A DNA stretch of 64,000 bases, from assembly GCF_018812025.1 (NCBI RefSeq), contig NC_063045.1, positions 11,941,384 to 12,005,383 on the forward strand. Direction: 5' to 3'. How positions within the stretch are numbered: position 1 is the stretch's first letter; each line of letters starts with the position of its first letter. The DNA is from Megalobrama amblycephala (Eukaryota; Chordata; Actinopteri; Cypriniformes; Xenocyprididae). Below, piece by piece: positions 13,101 to 34,870 of the stretch. The notes under the pieces were generated by a model that saw only the letters and a list, made by a program, of their open reading frames with translations, was not told the origin of the DNA and did no database searches. The position numbers were made by a program, and so were the translations under genes.

Positions 13101-13312
13101 CGTAAATGAGGGGATTATTAAGATAATTAGCAAAATAAATCTTAAAGACGTGCACAGCATCGTACTATACTTCTAATCAAACATGACATCATCAAAAATA
13201 TACTCGTATTCATCAAAAAGTTTCAAATCAAATCAAGTTTCCTCAAATACTTACCGACTACAGTCGTGAATAAACACACGAACATGAATAGAATCGGGAC
13301 GCTGGAAGGCAT
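10174..13312 (-). CDS. shisa5-like: Shisa family protein, shisa5 (scotin)-like, copy B
   Basis: Five exons give 238 residues: 13255-13312, 11322-11460, 10696-10859, 10448-10609 and 10174-10367, with the same intron phases as copy A. The order is signal peptide (MPSSVPILFMFVCLFTTVVG), a Shisa domain with the same 8-Cys spacing (FCCGIC, YCC), one membrane segment (PILVILFVTSIIVLITCW) followed by more Cys, a juxtamembrane RSPRPV stretch like human SHISA5, and a Pro/Gln-rich tail ending with NPAYVDLQG plus a further 16 residues. Copy B lacks the PPPTY motif seen in copy A but keeps QPAYNPAY. Exon 3 is 24 bp longer than in A and the last exon is 57 bp longer. This copy sits directly downstream of bap1 in the same orientation. 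Confidence 0.87.
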
Positions 13313-13439
13313 ATCTGCTTTCACTCTTTCACCTTTGTGTTATGAGAAAGACAACCAGTTTTCAGGGGTTTCCCCCCCCCCCCTGTTGACTAGACCTGTA
13401 AAGTCTAGTTATTTCCGACTTCTCAAACTAAAACCAGGA

Positions 13440-14325
13440 CCACCAGTGTAATTCAAAACATTTATTTTAATGTCTGGATCTGACAGTCTTGTTTAGACAT
13501 AAAATAACACAAATACATATGTACAAACAAACAGAACATATCTGTTACAAAACCCACTGGTCTACCGCTTACCAACAAAAAGAAATTTGCGAAGAACATT
13601 TATATATAATCAAAACAATTTCTTCTTTTACTCTTACAGTGATGATTTCTATGAAATGAACCAATACACATTCACAAACCAACTCAAGTTTACAATCTTA
13701 AAATATCCCAAAGTGACAGTGCCAATATTGGATCCTTTTTGTCTAGTATTCTTATCAACACAATTACTGAATATCGAATATTTGATCCCAGAACGGCGGT
13801 TAACACACCTCTAGAATCCCATCCAGATTGGCGATTGGTCCATTTGGTAACAATAGACATACCCAGCACTGTTTGAGTGAATCTGGAGCGCTGTTATCTT
13901 TGGTAGCACTTTGACTGGATATTTGGGATGTCTGGAGATTAGATTCCTTGGAATCTTTGGATTTTAAAGCCTGAATCACTCCAGCCCCGATACTCAATGG
14001 CACTAACAGTTGTTTTCCCAATATGTTGCTGCAATGATTTTTGTTTTTATGATTAGCTTGGTACAGTACTAAGTAAGGATTCCATATGGCAACATGACAA
14101 AAGGTTCAGTATCTCTAAACATATTCTGAGCATCACGAGTTTGCTTTGGAAGTGGTGGTGTACTATGGATGTGGGCAGTTCATAATGAGGTTAAAAAACA
14201 ATATTTGAATTGATATCATCACTAACACTGTCAATGAGGTGTTTGTTATTGTTGTTTGTCTTTAGAAATGTGTCTGGACAATGTCTCGGAAAGATTGCGC
14301 CTTCGAGTTGCTGCCATTCTGTACT
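13440..14325 (-). other. bap1: Probable 3' UTR of bap1
   Basis: No supported coding sequence lies between the bap1 stop and the first exon of shisa copy B. A minus-strand AATAAA sits at 13462-13467, giving a 3' UTR of about 870 bases that ends some 130 bases upstream of the shisa B start codon. The distal 270 bases recur at 9709-9970. An open frame at 13800-14021 shows no family signature. Confidence 0.55.
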
Positions 14326-23658
<9,333 letters not shown>

Positions 23659-24030
23659 TTTTGCAGAAATCAGAGTCACCAAAACTCCGCTAAATCATCG
23701 ACCAGTCCATAATATTATAAAGAACTGATCAAATAATTTGCTAGTACATATTTAATCCATCTTTAGACGATCTCGACGGCTAGTAAACACAATAAAGAGC
23801 AGCGCCGTCGACTGTAATTGACGTCATTGCGCTGCGCCGTGAGTCAGTAGTGTAATGCAGTAAAGAAGCGCTGGATGGCGCTGTGCTGTGAAGTTACGCT
23901 TACATGACATTAAAATAGTGCTAGTTTCGTAACAGCTTATTTACTCGTTTATTGTTTTTTTCCCCAGTGTACTTGTATGTGAATTTGCTATATCTCAATC
24001 TAAACAGTTAATGCGGGCGGGATATATTCC
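23659..24030. promoter_or_regulatory. Upstream region of bap1
   Basis: It lies 5' to the bap1 start codon on the minus strand. CpG-bearing sequence near 23770-23880 (GACGATCTCGACGG, CGCTGCGCCGTGAG) fits a TATA-less promoter. The transcription start cannot be placed from sequence alone. Confidence 0.4.
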
Positions 24031-24034
24031 TTAA

Positions 24035-25536
24035 AGGCAGGGTAGGCAAAAAAATGTATAAAAAACTTTTTTTCAAAATTTGTTTAAACTTTATTTATAT
24101 ATCAATACATAATTAAAATGTAAGTACTCTGAAAAAGAAAGTATAAAAATCGAGTGTCTGTAGACCTCTCACGACTGTTTTAAAGACAGCTCATTATTTC
24201 CATTCACTCCACCCCCTCCCTTCTGGGCTCCTTCCAAAGCCACGCCCCCAAAACGCATGAACGTGTGACTCCGACCACTGAGCTGGAAGACGCATTATTT
24301 ACCTGAGACGAGCGGAGAGGAAGGAGCACAGTGCATGTAGTGACATCATGTCAGAATCACATGTAATAAAAATAACTTTAAAATTATGAAGATAAACAAA
24401 CAAGATGTATTTTAGTACTCACTATCAAGCTAGCATATTGATATTGGTAAAGTTTAAAATATATATTTTTTGATTCGCTAACGAGCTAGTTATCTATAAG
24501 GCAAAGCTAAAAACAGGTTGCATGATACACGTTTTTCCATTACCATCATTTACACTGTGATGAAGATGAATTTCGTGTAAGATTCATAACATATACGTTG
24601 TTCTACAGATCAACAGAGTAACATACACTCAAATATCAACTCACAACTGCATTGCAGACACAAAATAATAACACACACATACAACAAAGTGTGTACGACA
24701 CACACAGATACAAGATAAAGACATCAGTAAACATAGGTAGAGAATATAAAAACAAAACAAAGGCGAAAAAAACGTGCAGGTAAACTTGCAGGTGAACATG
24801 GTAAAAGACTTAGACAGAGGGTAAAATTATGCACAATTCAACACTATAGCTATCATTATTTATCGTCTCTACTACGGCTCGCTAAGTAATGTTATGTTAG
24901 CTATATTACGCAGCTACGTGTGCTAATGACACATGCTTCATGAAAAAATAAACAAAAAAATATGTATGATCAAAATACAAAAAGAAAGATTTACCTGTCC
25001 AGCAGAAATAAAGCCATCAAGGAGTCACTTTTCAGCCCCTTGAGTTCCCTCAGTTCTCGCCATCGCTGGAAAGCCACGCCGATATTAACTCGCGTTTTAT
25101 TTCTTTGTTTATCCAAAGACTTTTTGTTCATTGCCTTTTCTTGTACTGTTACTGTCTTCCTTTTTTTGCCTGGTTTGCCTTCACTAACTGCATAGGCCGA
25201 TACTGTGAATTTAGCTTGCTGTTTCTCTGCCATTGTTTTGGTATTCCTAGGATCCGTGCCTCTTGGATTCCCCAAATCAAACGTGCGCGCGCAAGTGGGC
25301 AGGTCATGTGTGGCAAAAGGGTGGTTGCCATGGTTGCGAGAGAGTGACAGCCGCCTAAGCCAATCCTATGTTTCGTCCCGGATGGAAATAATGAGCTGTG
25401 TTTAATACAGATTAAACGGTCTAGAGTCACTCGATTTTTATACTCTTTTTATCAGAGTTCTTACATTTTAATTATGCATGTATATATATAGAAAGTTTAA
25501 ACAAATTTGGAACAAAATTTCTTACCTACCCTGCCT
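24035..25536 (-). mobile_element. TTAA-flanked DNA element with TIRs of about 180 bp
   Basis: TTAA flanks both ends (24031-24034, 25537-25540). The ends are inverted: AGGCAGGGTAGGCAAAA on the left and CCTACCCTGCCT on the right; homology extends about 180 bp inward through AATTAAAATGTAAG and AGCTCATTATTTCCAT. TTAA duplication is typical of piggyBac and Kolobok elements. The interior carries one recognisable minus-strand exon (separate entry) and no DDE transposase. The superfamily is inferred from the target site only. Confidence 0.7.
24995..25233 (-). CDS. Element-borne first exon, unknown function, ends at a splice donor
   Basis: An ATG (25233) opens a Lys/Gln/Arg-rich frame that begins MAEKQQAKFTVSAYAV, continues with KKRKTVTVQEKAMNKKSLD and RVNIGVAFQRWRELRELKG, and stops being open after LFLLDR. 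There the sequence reads CTGGACAG|GTAAAT, a good splice donor in phase 2. About 80 residues are highly charged with a likely helix around FQRWRELRELKGL. I have seen similar short ORFs repeated in fish genomes but cannot name a family. No second exon could be assigned. It may be a relic of the element's own protein or a captured host exon. Confidence 0.45.
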
Positions 25537-25684
25537 TTAAGCATTACATAATAATTACCTTTCAGCAAAGATATTTCAATAAGTGATTTGCAGTAGACAG
25601 TATGGTCAAGGAAAATTCCATGCATTAATAATATTATGTAATATGTATGTATATGTATATAGTTTAGTATAGCCTTATAAAATT

Positions 25685-25756
<72 letters not shown>
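25685..25756. repeat. (TA)n microsatellite
   Basis: About 70 bases of pure TA dinucleotides between the TTAA element and the AT-rich tandem array. Confidence 0.95.
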
Positions 25757-25758
<2 letters not shown>

Positions 25759-25899
25759 GCTTGAAACTGATACCGTATTTTTGACTTAAACTTAATTTTT
25801 AAAGTCATCTAGTTGGATTATTTCTTGGGATTTGCACAATAAGAAACCTTTGTGAAAGTATTGCTGTTTCATAACATGCCATAAATGCTTCCTAATTAC

Positions 25900-27830
25900 A
25901 TAATGAGTTACATAAAATACACTTTAAATATATATCATGAAATATAACGTATTTTTTACATTAAAAACATTACATATTTACTATATGTCATAAACAATAA
26001 TATTTTAGATTATATAAGAATATTTTTATTTGAATATTTAAAATATAACATTATCAAGATATGTGCTAAAATGCAAAAAATACAATAAGTAAAAAAAGAA
26101 TGAGACCATTAATGAAAGTATATTATTACAATAATTACAAAATAATATAATATTTACAGTAACAGAGGCTAAAATGCAAATGAAAAAAATAGTTATAATG
26201 AAAGATGAATACAGGCTTTGTATCCATAAATATGATACATTAATCAAATCGTATTATTACCTGATTATTTATATTATTTTATAATTATATAATATTATAT
26301 TTATAATAATACAGGCTTAAGTAAAAAGCCATCATATTTTAAGTATTTACACAACCTTTTCTTAAACATTGCTGTTTTATGACATACTTTTAAATATTTC
26401 CTAATTATATAATAAATTATATAACATGCACATAAAATATATAATGATATATAGCTTATTTTATCACAATAAAATGTGTTACATCTTATGTATCATAAAC
26501 AATATTTTAAATTCTACAAGAATATTTTTTTTACAATATTTAAAATATAAAAACATTATAAAGATATGTGCTAAAAGGCGGAAAATACATTAAGTAAAAA
26601 AGAATGATATTAATGAAGGTATATTATTATATGATAGGCCTCCATTATAAAGCATATTATTACATGATTAATTATATTATTTTATAATTATATAATATAA
26701 TATTTATAATGATACTGGCTTAAGTAAAAAGCCATCATATTTTAAGTATTTACACAACTATTTAAAACATAACTTTTAAAACATTTCTTAATTATATAAT
26801 AAATTATATAACATGCACATAAAATATATAATGATATATAGCTTATTTTATCACAATACAATATTTTACGTCTTATGTATCATTAACAATAATATTTAAA
26901 TTATATAAGAATATTTTAATGCATTATTTAAAATATAATAAATTATTTTGAATACAAAAATGTTATTGTACAAATACATTACAAATAATATATTTTAATT
27001 TATAATGATACAGGCATTATCAATAAAGTGTTTGCCATCTACACAACCTTTCCAGAAATATTGCTGTTTTATAACATGCTATTAAATATTTCCTAATTAT
27101 ATAATAAATTATATAACATGCACATAAAATATATAATGACATATAGCTTATTTTATCACAATAAAATGTTACATCTTATTTATCATAATAATATTTTAAA
27201 TATAAGAATATTTTTTTACAATATTTAAAATATAAAAACATTATAAAGATACGTGCTAAAATGCGAAAAAATACAATAAGTAAAAAAAGAATAATACCAT
27301 TAATGAAAGTATATTATTATATGATAGGCCTACGTTAATCAAAGCATATTATTACATGATTAATTATATTATTTTATAATTATATAATATAATATTTATA
27401 ATGATACAGGCTTAAGTAAAAAGCCATCATATTTTAATTATTTACACAACCTTTTCTTAAACATTGCTGTTTTATAACATACTTTTAAATATTTCCTAAT
27501 TATATAATAAATTATATAACATGCACAAAAATATATAATGATATATAGCTTATTTTAATACAATAAAATATTGTACGTCTTATGTATCATAAACAATATT
27601 TAAAATTACATAAGAATATTTTAATGCATTATTTAAAAATATTTTGAATACAAAAATGTAACTTTACAAATACATTACAAATAATAATATATTTTAATTT
27701 ATAATGATACAGGCATTATCTAGCTTGGATATGTTTGGCATCTACACAACCTTTCCAGAAACATTGCTGTTTTATAACATATAACAGCCTATCATGCTCA
27801 TTATATAATAAGTTATATAATAAGTATCAC
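25900..27830. repeat. AT-rich tandem array with higher-order structure
   Basis: A phrase like CTTATGTATCATAAACAATA recurs near 25985, 26495, 26870, 27175 and 27575. Two sub-unit types alternate: type A contains AAACATTATAAAGATATGTGCTAAAA; type B contains GCATTATTTAAA and TTTTGAATACAAAAATGT followed by ACAGGCATTATC. A to A (26495 to 27175) and B to B (26870 to 27575) are both close to 690 bases, so the larger repeat is an A+B dimer. GC content is very low and no gene is seen. Confidence 0.7.
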
Positions 27831-28149
27831 CTATTTGCATACAAAAGGTCATGATATATAACCTATAGGCTTACTGTTTTATATGTATGCAATAATTGAA
27901 TATACTATTCAAAACATCAAAAATGTGTGAAAAATGCATGCCAAAATGACAAATAAATGAAAGTACAGGCTTCCCACTGAAAGTCTTCCCTTCCCCCCCC
28001 CCCCTGAAAGTACAGTGACACTGTCTGTGACTGACAGTCTTGTCTTAAACATCCTTTTGTAAGTCATCCAGATGGATTATTCTAGGCATTTACACAACAC
28101 GCCACCTTGTTGTATTTACTTTTATGCAACCCTCTAAGTGATTATGAAA

Positions 28150-28520
28150 CACTCAATGACATTCAGCCCCCCGGACCGTATGAAGAGCGGAACTATTAGC
28201 CTCAGTCTGTGCGCCTCGGCGGGCGTTTGAGGTCGGTGCTCGTGCACAATTGATAGTTAAAATAAAAGAATCAGTGAGTATTACAAAAATTAATATTAAT
28301 AATTTAATGAATCACAGCACAACCGCGGGATCCTAAAAAGGGAGTAAAAAGGTAAGACACTCATTTAACACCGAACACGCTTGTTTCGGAGGCCATAATG
28401 TGTTTTAGTAGTTATATTTGAGCAGAGTTAGCGCGGATGCTAACGTCAACAAAAGAGAGCATCGCGCGCTCGTGCTAACGCGCTAACAGCTAGCGCGCTC
28501 GTTAGGCTTGAAATAATGTT
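28150..28520 (+). promoter_or_regulatory. rad54l2: Probable rad54l2 promoter and non-coding first exon
   Basis: The sequence turns abruptly CpG-rich after 2 kb of AT-rich repeats (CGCCTCGGCGGGCG, GCGCGCTCGTGCTAACGCGC). A plausible untranslated exon ends at 28351 with AAAAAG|GTAAGA. The next exon starts at 31436 after TTGTTCAG and carries the start codon. Strand and position fit, but no transcript evidence is available. Confidence 0.5.
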
Positions 28521-29027
28521 GTGTTTTACACAGAACGCGTATTATACAATACAAAACATCTAGATATTTCAGTCTAACGTGGTTTTGCGCTCATAATGTG
28601 GATGTTAGGTGTGTTTTCAGGCTGGTTGTTCATCGGTTATCGGCGCTGCTGGTCACCAGGTACAGTTATGTAAATGTGCCTCATTCACTTCAGTCCACAA
28701 AAGCGCTTTGAAACATATTTGTATGACATGTAATATCAAAATAGCTTAATATACTCCGAGTGTAATGAAATGTGATGCGGGTTTGTGGTTTTATATGATG
28801 ACAGTGGCAGGTGCAGAATAATCTTCACGAGCGGTTTCATTTTACACACTTTCATTCCCATGATGGAAAAGATGGATTTAAGGGCTTTTTAATGAAGCAT
28901 GGTTGATTTGGTTTCTTTGCTCGGTTTCTATGTAAATTGCACTGTTCGAGTCGAGGTCAGTGGGTTTGTAATGGTGGGCTTTGTGTGCAGTTAGGTGTAA
29001 ATTCAACATCTGGTTGTATTTCTGCCT

Positions 29028-29540
29028 TAAAGGATTAGTTCACTTTCAAAAAATGTTTTCCTGATCATTTACTCTCCTCCATGTCATCCAAGATGTTCAT
29101 GTTTGTCTTTCTTCAGTCAAAAAGAAATTAAGGTTTTTGATGAAAATATTCCAGGATTATTCTCCTTTCAGTGGACTTCAATGGTCTCCAAGTGGTTGAA
29201 GGTCAATATTACAGTTTCAGTGCAGCTTCAAAGGGCTTTAAACAATACCAGATGAGGAATAAGGGTCTTATCTAGCGAAACGATCGGTCATTTAAAAAAA
29301 AAAAACATGTAAATGTATATATTTAATATACAAATGATTGCCTTGCACGTGCTTCCACCAAAACCGCGCTTTCGTATTCCTCAAAAAGCTTACGCTGTAT
29401 GTCCTACGCGTTCCCTATTCTACTTACGGAACAAACGCAGCGCCAGTTTCATTTTTTCCCAATTTACTCTTTCTCATGACATTTTCAAACTGTATGACTG
29501 TCTGCCTTTTGTGGGGCACAAATGAAGATGTTTTGCAGAA
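29028..29540. repeat. Dispersed fish repeat in rad54l2 intron 1
   Basis: It begins TTAAAGGATTAGTTCACTTTC, a start shared with a common teleost repeat, and includes an A-run near 29293 and a CTTACGGAACAAACGC block near 29425. No coding content. The right boundary is uncertain. Confidence 0.5.
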
Positions 29541-30896
29541 TGTCAAAGCTGTCATATATATATGACAGCTTTCGACAGGTTTTTATATAATATATTTTAT
29601 TGTATAATAGAGTATGATTTGAAAACCGACTGAACACATGAGCAGCATATATATTTATAAATACTTATGTTTTATTGTATAATAAAGTGTTATAAATAAA
29701 TATAGGCTAATTATAATACTATAAAATACTTTGTGTTGTAAAGTGTATAATAAAGTGTTATATATGACACATATACATAAAAGACGCCATATAAATAGTG
29801 TGTGTGAGTGTTGTGCGATCGGTCTGAAGGTGCAGGTGGAGCGGTTGTTGTGGAACAGGCTGTGCTGTACTGTGTGAATGTGTCAGTGTGTCATGGGCAG
29901 CGTGGCCTACATTCACACCGCGCACTGGCTGGGAAACGCTGCCTTCTCTTATATAACCCTTCTTATGTAAGCAGGCCTGAATCTCTCGCTCCCTTCTGTT
30001 TTTTTTACTTCTGGTTCTTTCTGTTTCTTCTCTCAACACATTTTTTGATTGGAGTTCTTTGGTTGCTCTTTGTTCTCCTGTTCCTGAACTGCAGTTTTTG
30101 TGAGTCGCGATTTTGCTCTGATGTTTGATTGTAGCTGACAATTGGCCAGTTTAAAGTGACTTACACAACCCTGAGTTCTGTGTTAACTTTGTGTAGTTTC
30201 ATTTTTTTTTTTTGGGCTTTCATTCACTAGTTTAGCTGAAAACGAACCATCAAGTGTAGTGTGTGACCATCTTGTTGTTTTATTCCTCGTTCAATGGTTA
30301 ATATCGATAGAATTAACCAAAGCAGTTCTGCTTACTGTCATTTTTTACATTCACTGATCTTGTTTGTCCATTTTTTTATGCCTAAATGTGTCTGACATGT
30401 TGTTTTTATTGCAAATTTAGTTGATTTTATAATGTTGTGTGGAAGAACAAGAATGACTTGTAATAGTCTTGAAAGCATCAGTAGGAATGTGTTCTTTCAC
30501 TTTGTTTTCCAGTACGTTGAATGACTTCATAGCTGTATGAATTTCTAGCTTGTTGCAAATTTTCTTTATTAAAGAAATAAATACTTTTGCTGAACAACAA
30601 AAAGTGTGTGTGAATAAAACAGAATTAATTTATGAACCTTATAAATATAGCAAATGTAAAAAATGCATTGCTAAAAATTAAAACTGATCATTGATTTGTA
30701 CTCGGCTGCAAGCAACAATTATTTACTCTTGTCCATTTAAATACACAGTATTTTCTTAATTCAGTCAGAAACAAATTGAAATTAAATTGTAAGTTACTAT
30801 CAGAGTGTATTTTTTATGACAAGGAGTTAATAAATGGAAAATATTCACAACAGTTATGTTTTTGTTTGCAGATGGTGATATCAAAATGTTGAAATA

Positions 30897-31411
30897 TACA
30901 CTACCATTCAAAAGTTTGGAGTCTAAGATTTTTTGAAAGTCTCGTCTGCTCATCAAAGCTGCATTAATTTGATTAAAAAAACTGTAATAACAGTAACATT
31001 GTAAAATATTATTACAATTTAAAATAACTGTTTTCTATTTTAATATATTTTAAAATGTAATTTATTCCTGTGATGCAAAGCTGAATTTTCAGCATCATTA
31101 CTCCAGTCCACATGTCACATGATCCTTCAGAAATCATTCTAATATGATGATTTGACGCTAAAGACACATTTCTTATTATTGCTAATGTTAAAAACAGCTT
31201 TGCTGCTTAATATTTTTGTGGAAAACAAGATACTTTCCCCCCCCAGGATTCTTTGATGAATAGAAAGTTCTATTTGCAATTAAAATCTTTTGTATCGTTA
31301 TAACTCACTTTCGATAAATTTAATGCTTCCTTGCTGAATATAAAAGTATTAATTTGTTTTTGTTTTTTTTAAATTGTTCATTCCCAAAACGTTTTGAAGG
31401 GTATTGTCTAA
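30897..31411. mobile_element. Short-TIR MITE immediately upstream of the rad54l2 start exon
   Basis: The ends are inverted: ATACACTACCATTCAAAAGTTTGG at the left (30897) and CCAAAACGTTTTGAAGGGTATTG-like at the right. The interior phrase GCTGAATTTTCAGCATCATT recurs in the 61683-62608 pair. The right end lies about 24 bases before the acceptor at 31435. Confidence 0.7.
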
Positions 31412-31487
31412 TAAAATCACATGTTTGTTGTTCAGGTGGTCTGAATGAAGATGTGTAAGTAATGCTCTTGGAGACCCAGGGGACGCC

Positions 31488-34400
31488 ATGTCAGAAGAGG
31501 CGATCTCAGGGAGCGACCTGGAGCCCAGCCTTAACAGCGAGGAGGAAGAGGAGATGGAGGAGGAAGAGGATGGAGAGAATGATGGGGATGATGAGGAAGA
31601 TGCAGGCGGTGAGCGTCTTTTCAATTCATAACCATTATTTTATAAAGCAAATACCTTTTTGAGTTTGAGCTTGCGTTAATTAAAGCCGGGAGTTTTAGGC
31701 CGATTTATCCCTAATTTACCCCTCTCGACAATCTGAGGAAAAATTGTCCAGAACCTTGCGTGGTTACGATGTTTTGGCCAGATTATCTGGTAATGTGAGG
31801 TGTTTACAGATCAAATTTTCCCAGTCTGCTCACAGACACATTGGGGCCGCCCTGATAATATCAAACATGTTTGGTATTTAGGATTTTAAATTGGGATGAT
31901 TATGACTATGATTACGTCTGTACTTTCACAATAGCCACTAACAGACTAGTTTACAAGGAGACGGAGGCGAAAGAGAAGTTTTGAAACTGCGACTGCGAAA
32001 ATAATAATACAGATTCATTGGACAGCGGGTTTGGAGGAACAGCTTGTGGAAGTGTGGCAACAACATGACTGCCAGTGTAGCGTGTCTTTGAAAACATACC
32101 ACAACCGTACAGATAAAGAGAAGAGCTGGGAAGAAATCATCTCATTTTGTATAGATTAAAAGAACTATTCTTGGGATTTAAGACTGATAATCGATTAAAA
32201 TTCGAGAAATCTATATTTTTACCCAGCCCTAATATCTTGTAATGTGCATGTTTGAAAATCTGTAAAGATTCTCCTTATGTGCATAATGCAACCAGATTTC
32301 ATAATCTTAAAAAACTCTTGTAGACATTTACATGTGGTTAAAAGCATCAGGCTTCTGTCTGGCATCATCATCACTAATGTGTGCGCTTGGCTTTCTGGCT
32401 GTAAATGAATTATTGATCGCTTGGTATTTCCTCTCAACAGACCAGCTGGAGAGCCTGGAGGCCGAGGATCAAAGAGATCCGACCAGCCCGGCACCTACCT
32501 CACCTATGTCTAGAGACTCCAGCCCTGACCGCTCGTCCCGGCCACCCTCCCAACCCTCGTCCACCTCACGGACGTCATCACGGCCCGGCTCTCAACCCGC
32601 TTCCAGCCCGGACAGCCGCAGCAACACGTCTGCCAACAGCAACACCAAGAAGAAGTCCAAAACCTCTAAACCTGCTCACTTGAGGAGGAACATTCGGTAT
32701 TGAGCTTGATTTACTAATAGTGCGCATTACATCCCACCTACTGTTTTAGCACTGGTGGTTTTCTCATATACTTTTAAAGGTTCCAAAAGGGGGTTTTCAC
32801 ACAGATGTCATAGAAGAAACATTTTTGGTTCCCCAAAGAACCTTTCAGTGAACAGTTCTTAAAAGAATCACTGTGTGAAGAACATTTTAATAATGTTTTC
32901 CACTATAAAGAACCTTTTGTGCAATTAAAAGGTTCTATGGATGTTCATGGAACTATCGATGCCAAAAAAGAACCTTTATTTTTAGTTAAAAACTAGCTAC
33001 AAGATGAATCACAAGAGAAAAGAAAAGAAGTACAAGAAGAAATACAAGACTGTACTTGATGGCATAAGTGAGGGAAAGAATCCCATGAAGCACTGAGAAT
33101 GACATAATCAAATTAAAACAATAGTGAATTATAGAATTATTCTTTGAAAGATGTTGATTATATTTATAAGAACAATATATTTTAAGTGTATTGCAAAATA
33201 TGTATAAATATCTAAAAATATTTAAGTATTTTGACAGCGTTGCGAGACCAACTCGCAGTTTAATGGGAGTGGGCGGAGCTAAAGAGCTCTTTTGGTGCAA
33301 TTTGCTTGGCACAACTCTCTGATTGGTGGAATTCTTTGTACAGCATCATGGGTAGTTTTTCATCGCAAATTCCACTGTTAAATACAGTCATTTTAAAAAA
33401 TAAGTTGAAATAATGGCCTTAACAAAAGCATAAACCATTGATGAACAACCTCGAAGTTCACGGTAGGGCTGTCTTTAAAGGTTTATAAGTTATCATTAAA
33501 ACATTTTTTAGTGCCAACCAGACACAATAGGCATCACACAACAGGAATTCACCCAAACTGAAATCTCATTGGTCCATACCCTGCTCTGCATGTTTGTTGA
33601 TCACCGTCACACTTATAATACAATCATTTATCTTCCTGCTAATTTCATCTCTCCCCTCCGGCTTGCAGGAAGCTCCTTACGGAGCACCAGCTGGAAGCGG
33701 GAACCAAAGCCGCCCAGCAGGAGGAGCTTGAGAGACGGCGACGTCTCGAACAGCAGCGGAAAGACTTCCCGCTTCATGCAGGTGAGACTCACCTATGCCG
33801 CCCGCTCCTCCTCCTCAGCTGTTTGTATTGTGATTAGTTAAAAGGTTAGTTCACCCAAAAATGACAATTCTGTCATTAATAACTCACCCTCAGGTCGTTC
33901 CACACCCGTAAGAGCTTAGTTTGTCTTCGGAACTCAAATTAAGATATTTTTTGATGAAATCCGAGAGCTTTCTGAGTCATCAATAGACAGCAATTTAACC
34001 ACCACTTTCAAGGTCCAGAAAGGTAGTAAACATTCATTTTTTAAAGCTACAAGAATACTTTTGCCTCCAGTGCTTCCAGGTTCTACCTCAGAATGCCGAC
34101 TCAGTATTGGCCAAAGCTGATCACATGAGCAGCACGACGCATGAGTGTAATGCTGATGCAGGAGCCGACCAATAATAATGAGTCGGCGTTCTGACATAGA
34201 ACCTGGAAGTGCTGGACGTAAACAGCGTAAGAGAATGACACAGAAGAGAAGATATTGTTGAATAAAGTCGTTGTTTTGTTTTGTTTTTGTGCATAAAAAG
34301 TATTCTTGTCGCTTCATAAAATTAAGGTTGAACCACTGCAGTCACTTCGACTTTTCTAATGACGTCTTTAGTACCTTTGTGTTCCGAAGATTAACGAAGG

Positions 34401-34787
34401 TCTTACGGGTGTGGAACGACAAGAGAGAGTAATTAATGACAGAATTTTCTTTTTTGGGCGAGCTAATCCTTTAATTAGTTTAGTTATTTATTAAGTGTCG
34501 CTGTTGTCAGATCTATCCACTGCAGTGCCGGGTCCCAAACAGGAAGTGATCTGTCTGGACAGCAGCGGAGATGAGGGCGAGGCTAAAGAAGCCCCACCCC
34601 CTCAGCTGCCTGCCCTTAGAGATGGTAAACTCAACATAAACACACTGTAATATAAAACAATATTATTATTTATATTAATTACATTATTATTTTTTGTTAT
34701 ATTTAAATGATAAATATGCTAAATATTTTTAAAGCAAATCTTGAATTTTTATTATTCCGTTTTATTATTATTAAACATGTTTTTAAC

Positions 34788-34870
<83 letters not shown>

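Noticed and set aside
13800..14021. 73-residue minus-strand ORF downstream of bap1
   Set aside because: It lies in the probable bap1 3' UTR, has no recognised family and no splice context. Kept as UTR.
29758..30141. 127-residue ORFs on both strands in rad54l2 intron 1
   Set aside because: No family signature, overlapping frames on both strands, and a low-complexity Ser/Thr/His-type composition; chance ORFs.
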